Both the position numbers and the translations under genes were made by a program. A stretch of 64,000 nt of DNA from Phycocordibacter sp964398865 (lineage in GTDB: Bacteria > Patescibacteriota > Minisyncoccia > Phycocordibacterales > Phycocordibacteraceae). A model generated the notes under the pieces. That model was not told the origin of the DNA. It did no database searches and saw only the letters and a program-made list of their open reading frames with translations. Below, piece by piece: positions 1 to 7,311 of this stretch. Position 1 is the first letter of the stretch; each line of letters starts with the position of its first letter. The stretch lies in NCBI GenBank assembly GCA_964398865.1, contig CAYNOO010000002.1, positions 1 through 64,000 of the forward strand. The letters are read 5' to 3'.

Positions 1-285
1 CCCGAAACCGGAAAGGAAAAGGAATAAATCGACGCCGACGCCCGCGAGTATTGAAAGAGGGAAGAGAAACCTGTGATCGCTCACAAGAAAATACCCGACA
101 TGCGCGAAAATGATGGCGAGCATGGCGAACCCTTTAAGCTCTTGAGAGAGCGAGATAGGTAGGAGTTTCGTACCTTCTTTCTTCTTAAGTGAGATGCTCA
201 GGGTTACAAAAAGTATCAGCGCAAAAATCCAGGTGGAAAGAACGGGGTTCAATATTTCTATAGGCATTGGTTTCAATCCTAGCAT
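1..285 (-). CDS. acyltransferase 3 family membrane protein (3'-truncated by window edge)
   Basis: Reading leftward from about 285, or from a second in-frame ATG at 267, the frame stays open to the window edge. It encodes a hydrophobic N-terminal segment, then a motif of the type QELKGFAMLAIIFAHVGYF, then a second hydrophobic stretch ending LFLFLSGFG. This 'RGxAxLxIixxH ... FFlxSGF' layout is the N-terminus of acyltransferase 3 (OafA/YrhL-type) proteins, multi-pass membrane enzymes that O-acylate surface glycans. The conserved His lies in IFAHVG. Only the first 95 or so residues are visible, so the substrate is unknown. Its putative -10 (TATAGA read on the minus strand at 306-311) overlaps the -10 of the divergent gene at 328. 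Confidence 0.7.
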   Translation of the reverse strand, partial: MLGLKPMPIEILNPVLSTWIFALILFVTLSISLKKKEGTKLLPISLSQELKGFAMLAIIFAHVGYFLVSDHRFLFPLSILAGVGVDLFLFLSGFG

Positions 286-305
286 TTACCCTTTGCTTTT
301 TCAGC

Positions 306-313
306 TCTATACT
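306..313. promoter_or_regulatory. overlapping divergent -10 boxes
   Basis: The stretch at 306-313 contains TATACT on the plus strand (308-313), 14 nt before the ATG at 328, and TATAGA on the minus strand (306-311), 20 nt before the minus start at 285. Both fit the -10 motif seen before many other genes in this window. Confidence 0.45.
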
Positions 314-327
314 GAAGCCATAAAAGA

Positions 328-621
328 ATGATTCAAATCATGGAAGAGCGTATTGAAAAATTAGAGAGAGAATTAGCGCTCATGCGTGAACGTAATGTTC
401 GCGTCGAAGCCGAGAAAGCGTGGGAGACAAGCTGGTTTCGTATTGCTTCTATCTCCGTGTTGACCTATATCGTCGCTTGTCTTTTGTTAGCTTTTCTTGG
501 CGTAGAACATTTCATGTTAAACGCACTCCTGCCAGCTCTCGGTTATTTTCTCTCTACGCAGTCGCTCCCGGTCGTCAAAAAATGGTGGATTGAGAAGCGC
601 CTTAATTCTAAAAGCTCATAG
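328..621 (+). CDS. small coiled-coil, two-TM membrane protein
   Basis: A 97-residue protein with a charged heptad-like N-terminus (about 1-35, EERIEKLERELALMRERN), then a WETSWFR stretch, then two hydrophobic segments (about 38-60 and 64-82) separated by GVEHFMLN, and a basic tail. This 'coiled coil plus TM hairpin' layout is familiar from uncharacterised CPR membrane proteins. No enzymatic motif is visible. The start may be 328 or the ATG at 340. It stands alone, with a TATACT box 14 nt upstream. Confidence 0.75.
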   Translation: MIQIMEERIEKLERELALMRERNVRVEAEKAWETSWFRIASISVLTYIVACLLLAFLGVEHFMLNALLPALGYFLSTQSLPVVKKWWIEKRLNSKSS

Positions 622-651
622 ATTCCTAGCCAGAGGTGTATTTTCTTGTCG

Positions 652-657
652 TATACT
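652..657 (+). promoter_or_regulatory. -10 box of pilin-hydrolase gene 1
   Basis: TATACT followed by G, ending 8 nt before the GTG at 666. Its position inside the longer open frame (which extends back to a GTG at 636) argues that 666 is the real start. Confidence 0.5.
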
Positions 658-665
658 GCCTTAGT

Positions 666-1658
666 GTGAGGAGAAGAATATTTTTCATACTGGCTTTCTT
701 GCTATCTTTCAACCCTCTCGCGGCTTTTGCCGTTGACAGCCCTTCAAGTTTGCTTGGCGGTGGGGGCAGCGGTCTTGTCCCTATCCCTGGCATAGATGGT
801 TCGTTTTATCGTGCGTGTGACTTACTGACGCTCGCTCAGAACGTTATCAATTTTGGCATCGCATTTTCTGTCATTGTCGCCACTCTCATGTTTGCGTACG
901 CGGGGATACTGTATGTTACCTCCGCAAGCGGGGGAGCGGAGCAAGTGAAGAAAGCACATAAGGTATTAATAAATGTATTCGTTGGGCTTTGCGTCGCTCT
1001 TACAGCGTGGCTTTTGATCGATATCACTTTCTCGGTCCTCACAGGAAGAGGATTGGCAGTTTGGACTAAAATATCATGTGTCTCAAACCCCGTAACAGGC
1101 GCATTCCCGGCAGCCGGGAATCTGCCAACAGGTGGTTCCGTAACCCCTGGAGGAGCAGGTCCGGTAGCGACCGGTGGCAGGTGCACTCCACTCACGAGCG
1201 GATACTGCGCGCCTTCAAATTTAGTCGGTTACTTCGGTGCGAATGCAACTACCATGTCTTCAATTTGCCATTTGGAGAGCGGTGGCAATCCAAGTATTGA
1301 AGCGGGAACTGACAGATTATGGTCTAGCGATAGAGGTTTTTCTTACGGTTTATTTCAAGTCAATCTTACACAGCACGACATCACGTGCAATGGTCGGGTA
1401 ACTGATTGCACGGCAGCCTTTAATCCGCCGTCAAATCCTGATGAACGTCGCCATGCATCGTGGTGCCCAACTTCAAATTATTATTGCGCTAGAGCTGGCG
1501 CAGGGTTTGGATATACAATCAAAAATGAGGCTCTCTATAATCAATGTGTCGCTCTTGCGAAGAATCCCACCTGCAATCTCGAGAACGCCCAGAATATCTA
1601 TAATGGAGAAGGGATGAGTGCCTGGGCAACTTCAGCGGGTAAATGTAATCTTAATTAA
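666..1658 (+). CDS. T4SS-pilin domain fused to lytic-transglycosylase-like domain
   Basis: A secreted protein of about 330 aa. From the GTG at 666 it has a signal peptide (about 1-22, ending AAFA). A VirB2/TrbC-like pilin module with two hydrophobic helices follows (about 60-83 and 99-125, linked by SGGAEQVKKAHK), then a Gly/Pro/Thr linker. The C-terminal domain (about 185-330) has a lysozyme/SLT look: ICHLESGGNPS with the candidate catalytic Glu near 204, YGLFQVNL, and six or more Cys. The TATACT box and the paralogue's N-terminus support 666 over 636. It overlaps the next gene by 1 nt (TAATG). Family knowledge places such pilins in type IV secretion or DNA-uptake-like machines; the inferred job is local peptidoglycan cutting. 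Confidence 0.8.
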   Translation: MRRRIFFILAFLLSFNPLAAFAVDSPSSLLGGGGSGLVPIPGIDGSFYRACDLLTLAQNVINFGIAFSVIVATLMFAYAGILYVTSASGGAEQVKKAHKVLINVFVGLCVALTAWLLIDITFSVLTGRGLAVWTKISCVSNPVTGAFPAAGNLPTGGSVTPGGAGPVATGGRCTPLTSGYCAPSNLVGYFGANATTMSSICHLESGGNPSIEAGTDRLWSSDRGFSYGLFQVNLTQHDITCNGRVTDCTAAFNPPSNPDERRHASWCPTSNYYCARAGAGFGYTIKNEALYNQCVALAKNPTCNLENAQNIYNGEGMSAWATSAGKCNLN

Positions 1659-2320
1659 TGGACGGTATTATGATAAAGAAGTTTACTATGCGCGGAATGA
1701 TATCCACACGAACAATACTCGTCATTCTTATAATAATAGCGACTATTGTGATTATAGGCGGTGTTTCTTTCTTCTTGGTATCTCAAGATCAACCTCAAAA
1801 TCAAGATTCTAGTCCTTCTTCACAAAACCCATTCTTTAATTTTTTCAACCCGAAACCTTCACAAAACCCTTCTCAAAACAACGGCGCTATTCCTCCGGGT
1901 TCAACAGGGAATATTGACGTTGCTTTAACGGCGGGCGGCACGCTCTCTGTACGTAATTTTTTGGGTGATCCTGGGGTTTCTAATTTAGGAACATCCACCG
2001 CTGATACGGTCGGATATTACTTACTTTCTAAGCCTTATCCAACGGGAGTTGCTCCAGATTCGAATGGCAGTGGGTCGTACTACGATATTGAGTATTTTCC
2101 TATGGATAAATCATTTCTTATAACCCTATACCGTGAGCCTCTTGGCGAGGTACGCCGAGCAGCTGCAGAAGATTTGGGGAATCGGCTCGGAATTAGCGGG
2201 AAAGCCCTTTGCTCTCTCGTCGTTGAAGTGGGAACCCCGGTGTGGGTAAATGATACTCTCGGAGCTCGCAGCTTAGGTCTTCCGGGTTGTCCCGGAGCAC
2301 AGCCATTCGAAGGGGATTAA
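1658..2320 (+). CDS. membrane-anchored cassette partner 1 (unknown family)
   Basis: A 220-residue protein with one N-terminal TM helix (about 18-42, TILVILIIIATIVIIGG), a Gln/Asn/Pro/Ser-rich linker, and a globular C-terminal domain (about 85-220). The C-terminal half is clearly homologous to the product of 3899-4501: shared features are YRE/YKEP(L/I)G, VRR/IRR, L(G/A)NRLG(I/L)S, LC(S/T)L, WVND and (L/F)PGCP near the end. The conserved Cys pair (in ALCSL and PGCP) may form a disulfide outside the cell. It starts inside the stop of the pilin-hydrolase gene, so the two are probably translated together. I do not recognise a named family. Confidence 0.75.
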   Translation: MDGIMIKKFTMRGMISTRTILVILIIIATIVIIGGVSFFLVSQDQPQNQDSSPSSQNPFFNFFNPKPSQNPSQNNGAIPPGSTGNIDVALTAGGTLSVRNFLGDPGVSNLGTSTADTVGYYLLSKPYPTGVAPDSNGSGSYYDIEYFPMDKSFLITLYREPLGEVRRAAAEDLGNRLGISGKALCSLVVEVGTPVWVNDTLGARSLGLPGCPGAQPFEGD

Positions 2321-2344
2321 ATTTTTTATAGATTTTATTTAAAA

Positions 2345-2367
2345 AACCCATCAGGCAGTGATGGGTT
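2345..2367 (-). terminator. intrinsic terminator of the 2390-2761 gene
   Basis: Perfect 9-bp stem AACCCATCA/TGATGGGTT with a 5-nt loop. On the minus strand it is followed by six T's (the A-run at 2339-2346 on the plus strand), so it terminates the leftward gene. It may also end the rightward pilin cassette. Confidence 0.7.
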
Positions 2368-2389
2368 ATGCGATTAAGAGAGGTAAATA

Positions 2390-2761
2390 CTATTGTCGAG
2401 GAGTTCCCGCTCGAGCGCGAGCTGATCGTGCTTCCAAATCCCTTCTGTCTTCAGGTGACATTTGTGCGAGCAATTCGTCGCGCCTTCTGTCCGCGGCAGC
2501 CCTTCCGTTGTCTCTCTGCCCATACGAAGACAGGGCTCCATCTCGGCGTTCTATATCGTCGAGTCCTGGACATTCTCCAACTGCTTCCATATTCGGATGA
2601 TTTCCGAGAGCGAGAGCAGCTTCTGCGTCGTGTCTTACTCGGGCACATCCATCATCACTTCTTGGTGCTGCCTCTGCAGCACTAGCGACAGACAGTGCAG
2701 CGAGTATAGCGAGCAAGGGGGACTTATTTTTATGAAAATTTTCCTTTCCGCCGAAGTTCAT
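2390..2761 (-). CDS. small secreted Cys-containing protein, cassette member 1
   Basis: A 123-residue leftward gene. It has a positively charged N-terminus and a signal-peptide core (about 14-31, LLAILAALSVASAAEA), then a charged, Arg/Asp-rich mature part with two Cys (GCARV and GECPGLDDI). A minus-strand TATAAT (2813-2818) lies about 50 nt upstream and a good terminator follows at 2345-2367. It matches the gene at 4553-4897 in layout (signal peptide, first Cys, CPxLxxI motif) and in position, convergent to the pilin/partner pair. Function is unknown. The very basic tail could bind cell-wall polymers, but that is a guess. Confidence 0.65.
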   Translation of the reverse strand: MNFGGKENFHKNKSPLLAILAALSVASAAEAAPRSDDGCARVRHDAEAALALGNHPNMEAVGECPGLDDIERRDGALSSYGQRDNGRAAADRRRDELLAQMSPEDRRDLEARSARARAGTPRQ

Positions 2762-2812
2762 AAACTTTTATGATGATTTTTAAAACCAAGAATTTTCCAA
2801 AACCTCTTTTTG

Positions 2813-2818
2813 ATTATA
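2813..2818 (-). promoter_or_regulatory. -10 box of the 2390-2761 gene
   Basis: Perfect TATAAT on the minus strand, about 50 nt before the ATG at 2761. Confidence 0.4.
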
Positions 2819-2909
2819 CCCCGACCCTCCACTAAGGTCAATATGCTTGTGGATTATTTTATGGACAGTTTTAAGCCTGTAATTGCAGTCTCTTTAAAGC
2901 TTTAACGGC

Positions 2910-2915
2910 TATACT
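2910..2915 (+). promoter_or_regulatory. -10 box of pilin-hydrolase gene 2
   Basis: TATACT, ending 18 nt before the ATG at 2934. It restarts transcription for the second cassette copy. Confidence 0.45.
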
Positions 2916-2933
2916 ATCAAGAGCACGTAGGCT

Positions 2934-3881
2934 ATGAAGAGAGGTTTCTTTATTGTATTGGGTCTAGTTTTCATTGGTATGCCTTTTGCGGCGTTTGCCG
3001 CTATTTCTAACCCCGCGAGCCTCTTGGGTGGAGGCTCTGGTCTTGTTCCTCAATGTGAAGGTGCCTTTTGCCGCGCATGTGATTTGGTTGAGCTTGGTAG
3101 TAACGTCATCAATTTTGGCGTTGCATTTTCTGTCATTGTCGCAACTCTCATGTTTGCGTATGCTGGCATTCTCTATGTGACTGCAGGTGGCGCGGGACCA
3201 GAGCAGCTGAAGAAAGCTCACCAGGTGCTTGTTAATATTTTTGTCGGACTCCTTGCTGTTCTCCTTGCCTGGCTCCTTGTTAACATTCTCTTTTCTGTAC
3301 TTACAGGAAAAGAGCTCAATTTATGGACTAAGATTTCATGCGTTGCAAATCCCATTACTGCTGCTTTCCCCGCAGCGCCTAATTTAGGTGCGGGTACGCC
3401 AGTTACTGGAGGGAGTACCTCCGTAGGTACGCCGGTTAGTTCTCCGGGAGGCACATTGACGAACGCTGAGGCAATCCGACGACTTGAAGCTGCTGGTGTA
3501 TGCGGTGGCACTACAGGACGACCCTGTCTTTCTTCTGCATCAATTAATGGTGTTCAAGCTGCTACTATTGATCAAGCTATCATTCTTCACAACGCATGCG
3601 GGTGTACATTTACGGTGACATCAGGCACTGACGGATCGCACGCTACTCATGGCGGATATACTCACGGCGCAGGATACAAGCTAGATATTCGTTACAGTGA
3701 TAATCCAAAGCTCGAGGCGTTCGTCAGAGACTTGACCTTCTGGCGTCATTTTGATGATTGGGATGGTTCGGGACCAGGTACCTATCCAGCGGATGTGTAT
3801 GTAGATGGATGCGGTAATAGGTACGCACTGGAACCAAATATTCTTGATTTGCAGGTTAGAGGTGCTGCGTGTTCGTATTAG
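2934..3881 (+). CDS. T4SS-pilin domain fused to M15/VanX-like peptidase domain
   Basis: A 315-residue secreted protein paralogous to 666-1658 over its first 140 or so residues: signal peptide (1-22, AAFA), two pilin helices (about 50-75 and 90-115), and an LWTKISC(V)ANP-type end of the pilin module. The C-terminal domain is different. It contains THGAGYKLDI, matching the HxxGxxxD zinc-ligand motif of M15/VanX D-Ala peptidases, plus CGC and GCG cysteines. I do not see the usual C-terminal (E)xxHxH motif; the equivalent stretch reads ALEPNILDLQV, so the peptidase may have lost a zinc ligand. The pilin half has been kept while the wall-targeting half was swapped. Confidence 0.8.
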   Translation: MKRGFFIVLGLVFIGMPFAAFAAISNPASLLGGGSGLVPQCEGAFCRACDLVELGSNVINFGVAFSVIVATLMFAYAGILYVTAGGAGPEQLKKAHQVLVNIFVGLLAVLLAWLLVNILFSVLTGKELNLWTKISCVANPITAAFPAAPNLGAGTPVTGGSTSVGTPVSSPGGTLTNAEAIRRLEAAGVCGGTTGRPCLSSASINGVQAATIDQAIILHNACGCTFTVTSGTDGSHATHGGYTHGAGYKLDIRYSDNPKLEAFVRDLTFWRHFDDWDGSGPGTYPADVYVDGCGNRYALEPNILDLQVRGAACSY

Positions 3882-3898
3882 TTTTTTTCTCACATATC

Positions 3899-4501
3899 AT
3901 GCACAACAGAAGTACGATCATAATCGCCGCGGCAACCCTTCTCTTGATGCTCAGTATGGGTGCGGGAGCGGTATATATATTATTTTTCGCTCCAGAAGAA
4001 AAAGTTTCCATATCTTCTGACCCGTTCTCTAAGTTGTTGCCATTTTCAGATTCAAAAGAAGGCGCTGCAATTCCTAGTGCGAGCAAAAAGAAACAAGACC
4101 TCACTGACGTACAGTCAAAAAGTATTTCCATTCATGGATTGAATGGATTCGTGGAGGTGAGAGATTTTACGAAAGATGTTGGTGTCGCCAGTACTACTGA
4201 GGGGGATGCTTTTTATCTGGTTTATCCAGCTGAGGGTGCATTTTCTTACAAAGACCTTGATTATGAAATTGATTATATTCCAGAGGAGCAACGCATCTTC
4301 GTTCTTATCTACAAAGAACCCATTGGTGATATACGCCGTAGAATGGCAATTGATTTGGCAAACAGATTAGGTCTCTCGGCGTCGAACCTGTGCACTCTAG
4401 ATATTTTAGTAATCGCGCCTCGATGGGTGAACGACTACTATGCCGACAAGAATTTCGGCTTTCCTGGATGTCCTAATGGGATAAAGTTCGCAGGCGACTG
4501 A
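3899..4501 (+). CDS. membrane-anchored cassette partner 2 (unknown family)
   Basis: About 200 residues from the ATG at 3899, 17 nt after the pilin-M15 stop. An N-terminal TM helix (about 5-28, TIIIAAATLLLMLSMGAG) is followed by a linker and a C-terminal domain homologous to that of 1658-2320, including YKEPIGDIRR, ANRLGLS, LCTL, WVND and FPGCP. The N-terminal linkers are not alike, so the globular domain is the conserved part. It probably works beside the pilin-hydrolase it follows. No known family is recognised. Confidence 0.75.
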   Translation: MHNRSTIIIAAATLLLMLSMGAGAVYILFFAPEEKVSISSDPFSKLLPFSDSKEGAAIPSASKKKQDLTDVQSKSISIHGLNGFVEVRDFTKDVGVASTTEGDAFYLVYPAEGAFSYKDLDYEIDYIPEEQRIFVLIYKEPIGDIRRRMAIDLANRLGLSASNLCTLDILVIAPRWVNDYYADKNFGFPGCPNGIKFAGD

Positions 4502-4552
4502 GCGCTTTAAGTTCTATTTTTTAAAAATCTGCCAAGCGAAGCAGGTCAAATA

Positions 4553-4897
4553 TTAGTGAGGTCTTGTTGTTTGCTCTCTAGGGCGCTTTTCTCTATCTCT
4601 ACGCGTTTCTGGCGGTACTGTTGTAGCCGAATCATTGTTGCTTTCTGTGCTCGATGCAGAGAAGGGGATTTCAGGAAGGTCAGGGCATTGACGCGCTTCC
4701 GCCATTTCTTCTTTCGTGAGCATGCGTCCACTACGGAGAACCGCTGCCATTTTTTCTGTTATCAATCGGCAATTAATTTCAGTGACAGATTGATTAGTGT
4801 CAGCGGATTGAGCCTCCGCATTTCCTGCGCCAAGCGTCGCTATCGCCGCGAATGCCGCAAGCAACGAGTTTCTGTGAGCGGGTCGTTCAAATGACAT
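4553..4897 (-). CDS. small secreted protein, cassette member 2
   Basis: About 114 residues from the ATG at 4897; a TTG start at 4945 would add 16. The signal-peptide core is LLAAFAAIATLGAGNAEAQ. The mature part has NCRLI and QCPDLPEI, the latter resembling ECPGLDDI in 2390-2761, then a Ser/Asn/Thr-rich and finally Arg-rich tail. A strong minus-strand promoter lies upstream (TTGACA at 4996-5001, 17-nt spacer, TATCAT at 4973-4978). It converges on the second pilin cassette just as its paralogue does on the first, so the duplicated unit seems to have three genes. Confidence 0.6.
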   Translation of the reverse strand: MSFERPAHRNSLLAAFAAIATLGAGNAEAQSADTNQSVTEINCRLITEKMAAVLRSGRMLTKEEMAEARQCPDLPEIPFSASSTESNNDSATTVPPETRRDREKRPREQTTRPH

Positions 4898-4972
4898 AGT
4901 TGAAATTGTAGCAAGAGATCGCAAGAGGGGGTTGTGGGTGTACAAGGAGATCCCTCTAAAATTGATTTTCGT

Positions 4973-5001
4973 ATGATACTCTATTTTTTGGTAAATGTCA
5001 A
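4973..5001 (-). promoter_or_regulatory. sigma70-type promoter abutting a palindrome
   Basis: On the minus strand TTGACA (4996-5001) and TATCAT (4973-4978) are separated by exactly 17 nt. The -35 shares two bases with the 26-nt palindrome at 5000-5025, so the palindrome could act as an operator as well as a terminator. Confidence 0.6.
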
Positions 5002-5025
5002 GTGATATGATATATCATATCACTT
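5000..5025. repeat. palindrome family A, copy 1
   Basis: A perfect 26-nt palindrome with core TGATATGATATATCATATCA. The same core occurs at 25355-25403 and 62669-62694. It lies just after the miaA stop and just before the promoter of the 4553 gene. Confidence 0.8.
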
Positions 5026-5044
5026 CCCCTTCAGTTTTTCCTGA

Positions 5045-5935
5045 CTATACTTGTGCGAAGAAATTTTTTATGACCTGTATGACGGATGTGGTTTCCTCTG
5101 GAGCCATCCAATGAATATTCTTGTTGTGTTTGAACCACGTTATCTGGCGTTTTGCATAGTGTCGGATTTCTGACTCTAATTCCGTAAGCATCTCGTCATA
5201 TGAAATCTGCCCTTGCAGGTGTCGTGCCATATACCGGTACTCAAGCCCTAACTCTTCCATGCGCTCCCATGAGAGTCCGCCCTCATGGAGGTGTTTTGCT
5301 TCCTCCAGCATTCCCGCTTTCATCCTCTCGAGGAGTCGTGTATGAATTTTTTCATTAAGCTCATCCAGAGAAAAAGTGATTCCTATATAGAGGACATCAT
5401 ACAGAGATTGCTCAGATGTTTTTGGAACCGTGCCCAATGCTTGAGCAATCTCGATCGCTCGTATCAGACGCACCGGATTTTTTGTGTCTATAGTTTCTGC
5501 TCTCTCAGGGTCTAGCTTTTTCAATCGTGCATTCAATTCTTCCAAGCTCAAAGCCGATAGTTCTAACCGCAACGCTGGATTCGGCGGGACATCAGGGAGC
5601 GTTATCGTTCCAAGTAGGGCATCTATATAAAACCCGGTGCCGCCGACAAGTATGGGGATTTTATGTCGCGCCAGCACAGCGTCCAGAGTCTCTCTGCCTA
5701 AGCGCACGTATTCAGCTGCAGAAAATGTCTCTTTGGGGTCAGCAACATCAATAAGGTGATGCGGAATGCCGTCCATCTCAGCATAGGTTACTTTTCCGCT
5801 TCCAATATCTAACTCTTTATAGACTTGTCTTGAATCGGCAGAAATTATTTCACCTCCGAGAGCCTTGGCAATCTTTATGGAAAGAGCCGTCTTGCCGGAT
5901 GCTGTAGGACCGAGTATCGCTATAACTTTAGGCAT
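5045..5935 (-). CDS. miaA: tRNA dimethylallyltransferase
   Basis: A 296-residue protein that adds a dimethylallyl group to A37 of tRNAs reading UNN codons, using DMAPP. The N-terminus holds the P-loop LGPTASGKT, then ISADSRQVYK and HHLIDV, the GGTGFY(I) motif, and the C-terminal RQITWFK(H) signature. These occur in the usual MiaA order and the length is normal. It stands alone on the minus strand; its 3' end is followed by palindrome A copy 1. Confidence 0.96.
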   Translation of the reverse strand: MPKVIAILGPTASGKTALSIKIAKALGGEIISADSRQVYKELDIGSGKVTYAEMDGIPHHLIDVADPKETFSAAEYVRLGRETLDAVLARHKIPILVGGTGFYIDALLGTITLPDVPPNPALRLELSALSLEELNARLKKLDPERAETIDTKNPVRLIRAIEIAQALGTVPKTSEQSLYDVLYIGITFSLDELNEKIHTRLLERMKAGMLEEAKHLHEGGLSWERMEELGLEYRYMARHLQGQISYDEMLTELESEIRHYAKRQITWFKHNKNIHWMAPEETTSVIQVIKNFFAQV

Positions 5936-5946
5936 ATGAGCTATGT

Positions 5947-6026
5947 TACACTGGCTCTGTTATCCAGTGAATTAAAAATAGGCCGCGCTCAAAGGACGAT
6001 TGCGCGGCATGATTTCGCTAAATCAA
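5947..6026 (+). ncRNA. structured 5' leader element, copy 1 (candidate RNA motif)
   Basis: After a TACACTG box (5947-5953) the leader folds as stem 1 GCCGCGC (5982-5988)/GCGCGGC (6002-6008) with loop TCAAAGGACGATT. Stem 2 is GATTT (6011-6015)/AAATC (6020-6024), two nt before the peroxiredoxin ATG at 6027. The same two-stem design, with the loop core AAnGnAC and covarying stems, occurs at 29901-29949 and 35604-35646. Function is unknown; cis-regulation of the downstream gene is inferred. Confidence 0.5.
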
Positions 6027-6662
6027 ATGGCAAAAGAAAAACAGATAGAAGAGGAGGCGCTCTTTACGAGCATGGTGCGGGTAGGACATCCGATTCCTGA
6101 TCTTGAGTTTGAAGCGTTTCATAACGAGAAGATCAAGAAAATTCACCTGTCCGATTACAAAGGGAAGTGGCTTGTCCTTTTCTTCTATCCTGCTGACTTT
6201 ACGTTTGTGTGCCCCACAGAGCTTGAAGAGCTTGCCGATTCCCACAAAGCATTTTCCGAATTGGATACTGAGATAGTGAGTATGAGTGCGGACACGGTAT
6301 TTGCGCATAAGGCATGGCATGATGCGTCGCCAGCGATAGGGAAAATAGATTTCGCAATGGGTTCTGACCCTGCTGGCAGGCTTTCACGCGCGTTTGGCAC
6401 GTATATCCACGGGGGAGACCTTGAGTGTGCTGATGATGAAGGGCTCTCGCTTCGCGGTACATTCATCATTGACCCCGACGGCATTCTCTCTACCATGGAG
6501 ATTCATGACAACTCTATTGGACGCTCAGCCAAAGAGTTGCTTCGCAAGCTTCAAGCCGCTCAATTCGTTCGTGCGCATGGTGGTCAAGTGTGTCCCGCTG
6601 AGTGGCAGCCGGGGGATGACACTCTGAAAGGCGGGGATTTGGATTTGGTAGGGAAGATTTGA
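6027..6662 (+). CDS. 2-Cys peroxiredoxin (AhpC/Prx1 type)
   Basis: About 211 residues. It reduces H2O2 and organic peroxides through a peroxidatic Cys in FYPADFTFVCPTELEEL (near residue 55) and a resolving Cys in GGQVCPAEWQPG near residue 190, as in typical dimeric 2-Cys enzymes. The start was placed at 6027 because the in-frame ATG at 6009 lies between the two stems of the 5' element. No AhpF-like partner is visible, so the electron donor (thioredoxin?) is unknown. The structured leader suggests its expression is controlled. Confidence 0.93.
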   Translation: MAKEKQIEEEALFTSMVRVGHPIPDLEFEAFHNEKIKKIHLSDYKGKWLVLFFYPADFTFVCPTELEELADSHKAFSELDTEIVSMSADTVFAHKAWHDASPAIGKIDFAMGSDPAGRLSRAFGTYIHGGDLECADDEGLSLRGTFIIDPDGILSTMEIHDNSIGRSAKELLRKLQAAQFVRAHGGQVCPAEWQPGDDTLKGGDLDLVGKI

Positions 6663-6668
6663 GTTAGC

Positions 6669-6697
6669 TTTCAGGTGTCAGGTTGCAGCTATCAGTC
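6669..6697. repeat. CCTGACACC-type spacer repeat, copy 1
   Basis: Read on the minus strand this intergenic stretch is rich in AACCTGACACCTG words. Similar words occur at 14059-14085 and 28745-28771. Confidence 0.4.
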
Positions 6698-6709
6698 TCT
6701 GTCTGATAT

Positions 6710-7159
6710 ATGAATGCAGAAGAAGAGTTTCTGAAAGAACTTCGAGGAGCTGATGCCATTATTGGATATTCACCCTTGGAGGATGAACCAGATGTACATG
6801 ATTTTTTGGTAAAGAATCATATTCTTAAACCGGGGCGTTCCATTATTGCCGACAAGCACGCTTCTCCAGATGATTTTGCTGCATCTCTTTTGAAAGCGCA
6901 TGCTGGTGAAAAGATCTGTATCCTTATTCCAGGTCGAGAATTTGACGCCTTCGGAGCTCGGCATGGGCGTGGTGGAGGTTGGTATGATCGTTTTCTTTCC
7001 AAGGCACCGAGAGAGTGGGCACGCATCGGTGTTCTGCACGAGTCGCAATTCTCAACGGAAAAACTCGTTCGCAAAGCGTGGGATGAGCCGGTGAGCTATT
7101 TATTGATTGAAAAAGCGGGAGTTTGGGAGGTTGTATTAGCAGATAAAAAGGCTGAATGA
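6710..7159 (+). CDS. 5-formyltetrahydrofolate cyclo-ligase family protein (short)
   Basis: 149 residues with the diagnostic C-terminal motif PGREFDAFGARHGRGGGWYD, matching the PGxAFDxxGxRLGxGGGYYDR signature of 5-FTHF cyclo-ligase (YgfA/MTHFS), which converts 5-formyl-THF to 5,10-methenyl-THF with ATP. It is 30-50 residues shorter than usual, and the N-terminal basic ATP-binding region (KxxxR near the start) is not evident, so activity is uncertain. It is preceded by a CAGGTGTCAGGTTGCAG stretch, a repeat-like sequence also found upstream of serS and tRNA-Gln. Confidence 0.75.
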   Translation: MNAEEEFLKELRGADAIIGYSPLEDEPDVHDFLVKNHILKPGRSIIADKHASPDDFAASLLKAHAGEKICILIPGREFDAFGARHGRGGGWYDRFLSKAPREWARIGVLHESQFSTEKLVRKAWDEPVSYLLIEKAGVWEVVLADKKAE

Positions 7160-7174
7160 TCAGATAATAACGAG

Positions 7175-7255
7175 TGCCCGGGGTGAGACTCGAACTCACA
7201 CCTCTCGCGAGACACGATTTTGAGTCGTGCGCGGCTACCATTACGCCACCCGGGC
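7175..7255 (-). tRNA. tRNA-Leu (anticodon CAA)
   Basis: Read on the minus strand: acceptor stem GCCCGGG (7249-7255) pairs with CCCGGGC (7176-7182), and the discriminator A is at 7175. The D-arm contains TAATGGTA, the anticodon stem CACGA/TCGTG carries loop CTCAAAA (anticodon CAA), the variable arm is long as in class II tRNAs (TCTCGCGAGA region), and the T-loop is GTTCGAG. CCA is not encoded. It lies between the cyclo-ligase-like gene and parB, opposite to both. Confidence 0.95.
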
Positions 7256-7299
7256 TTCGGTCACGCTATCCTAACGCAAAATTTCTTTCTTTACCATGT

Positions 7300-7305
7300 T
7301 AGAAT
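7300..7305 (+). promoter_or_regulatory. -10 box of parB (leaderless)
   Basis: TAGAAT ends 6 nt before the parB ATG at 7312, so the transcript would start at or next to the A of ATG. Confidence 0.5.
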
Positions 7306-7311
7306 TTCCGC

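Noticed and set aside
636..665. Upstream GTG start of pilin fusion 1
   Set aside because: This extension contains the TATACT promoter box and would spoil the signal peptide that aligns with the paralogue.
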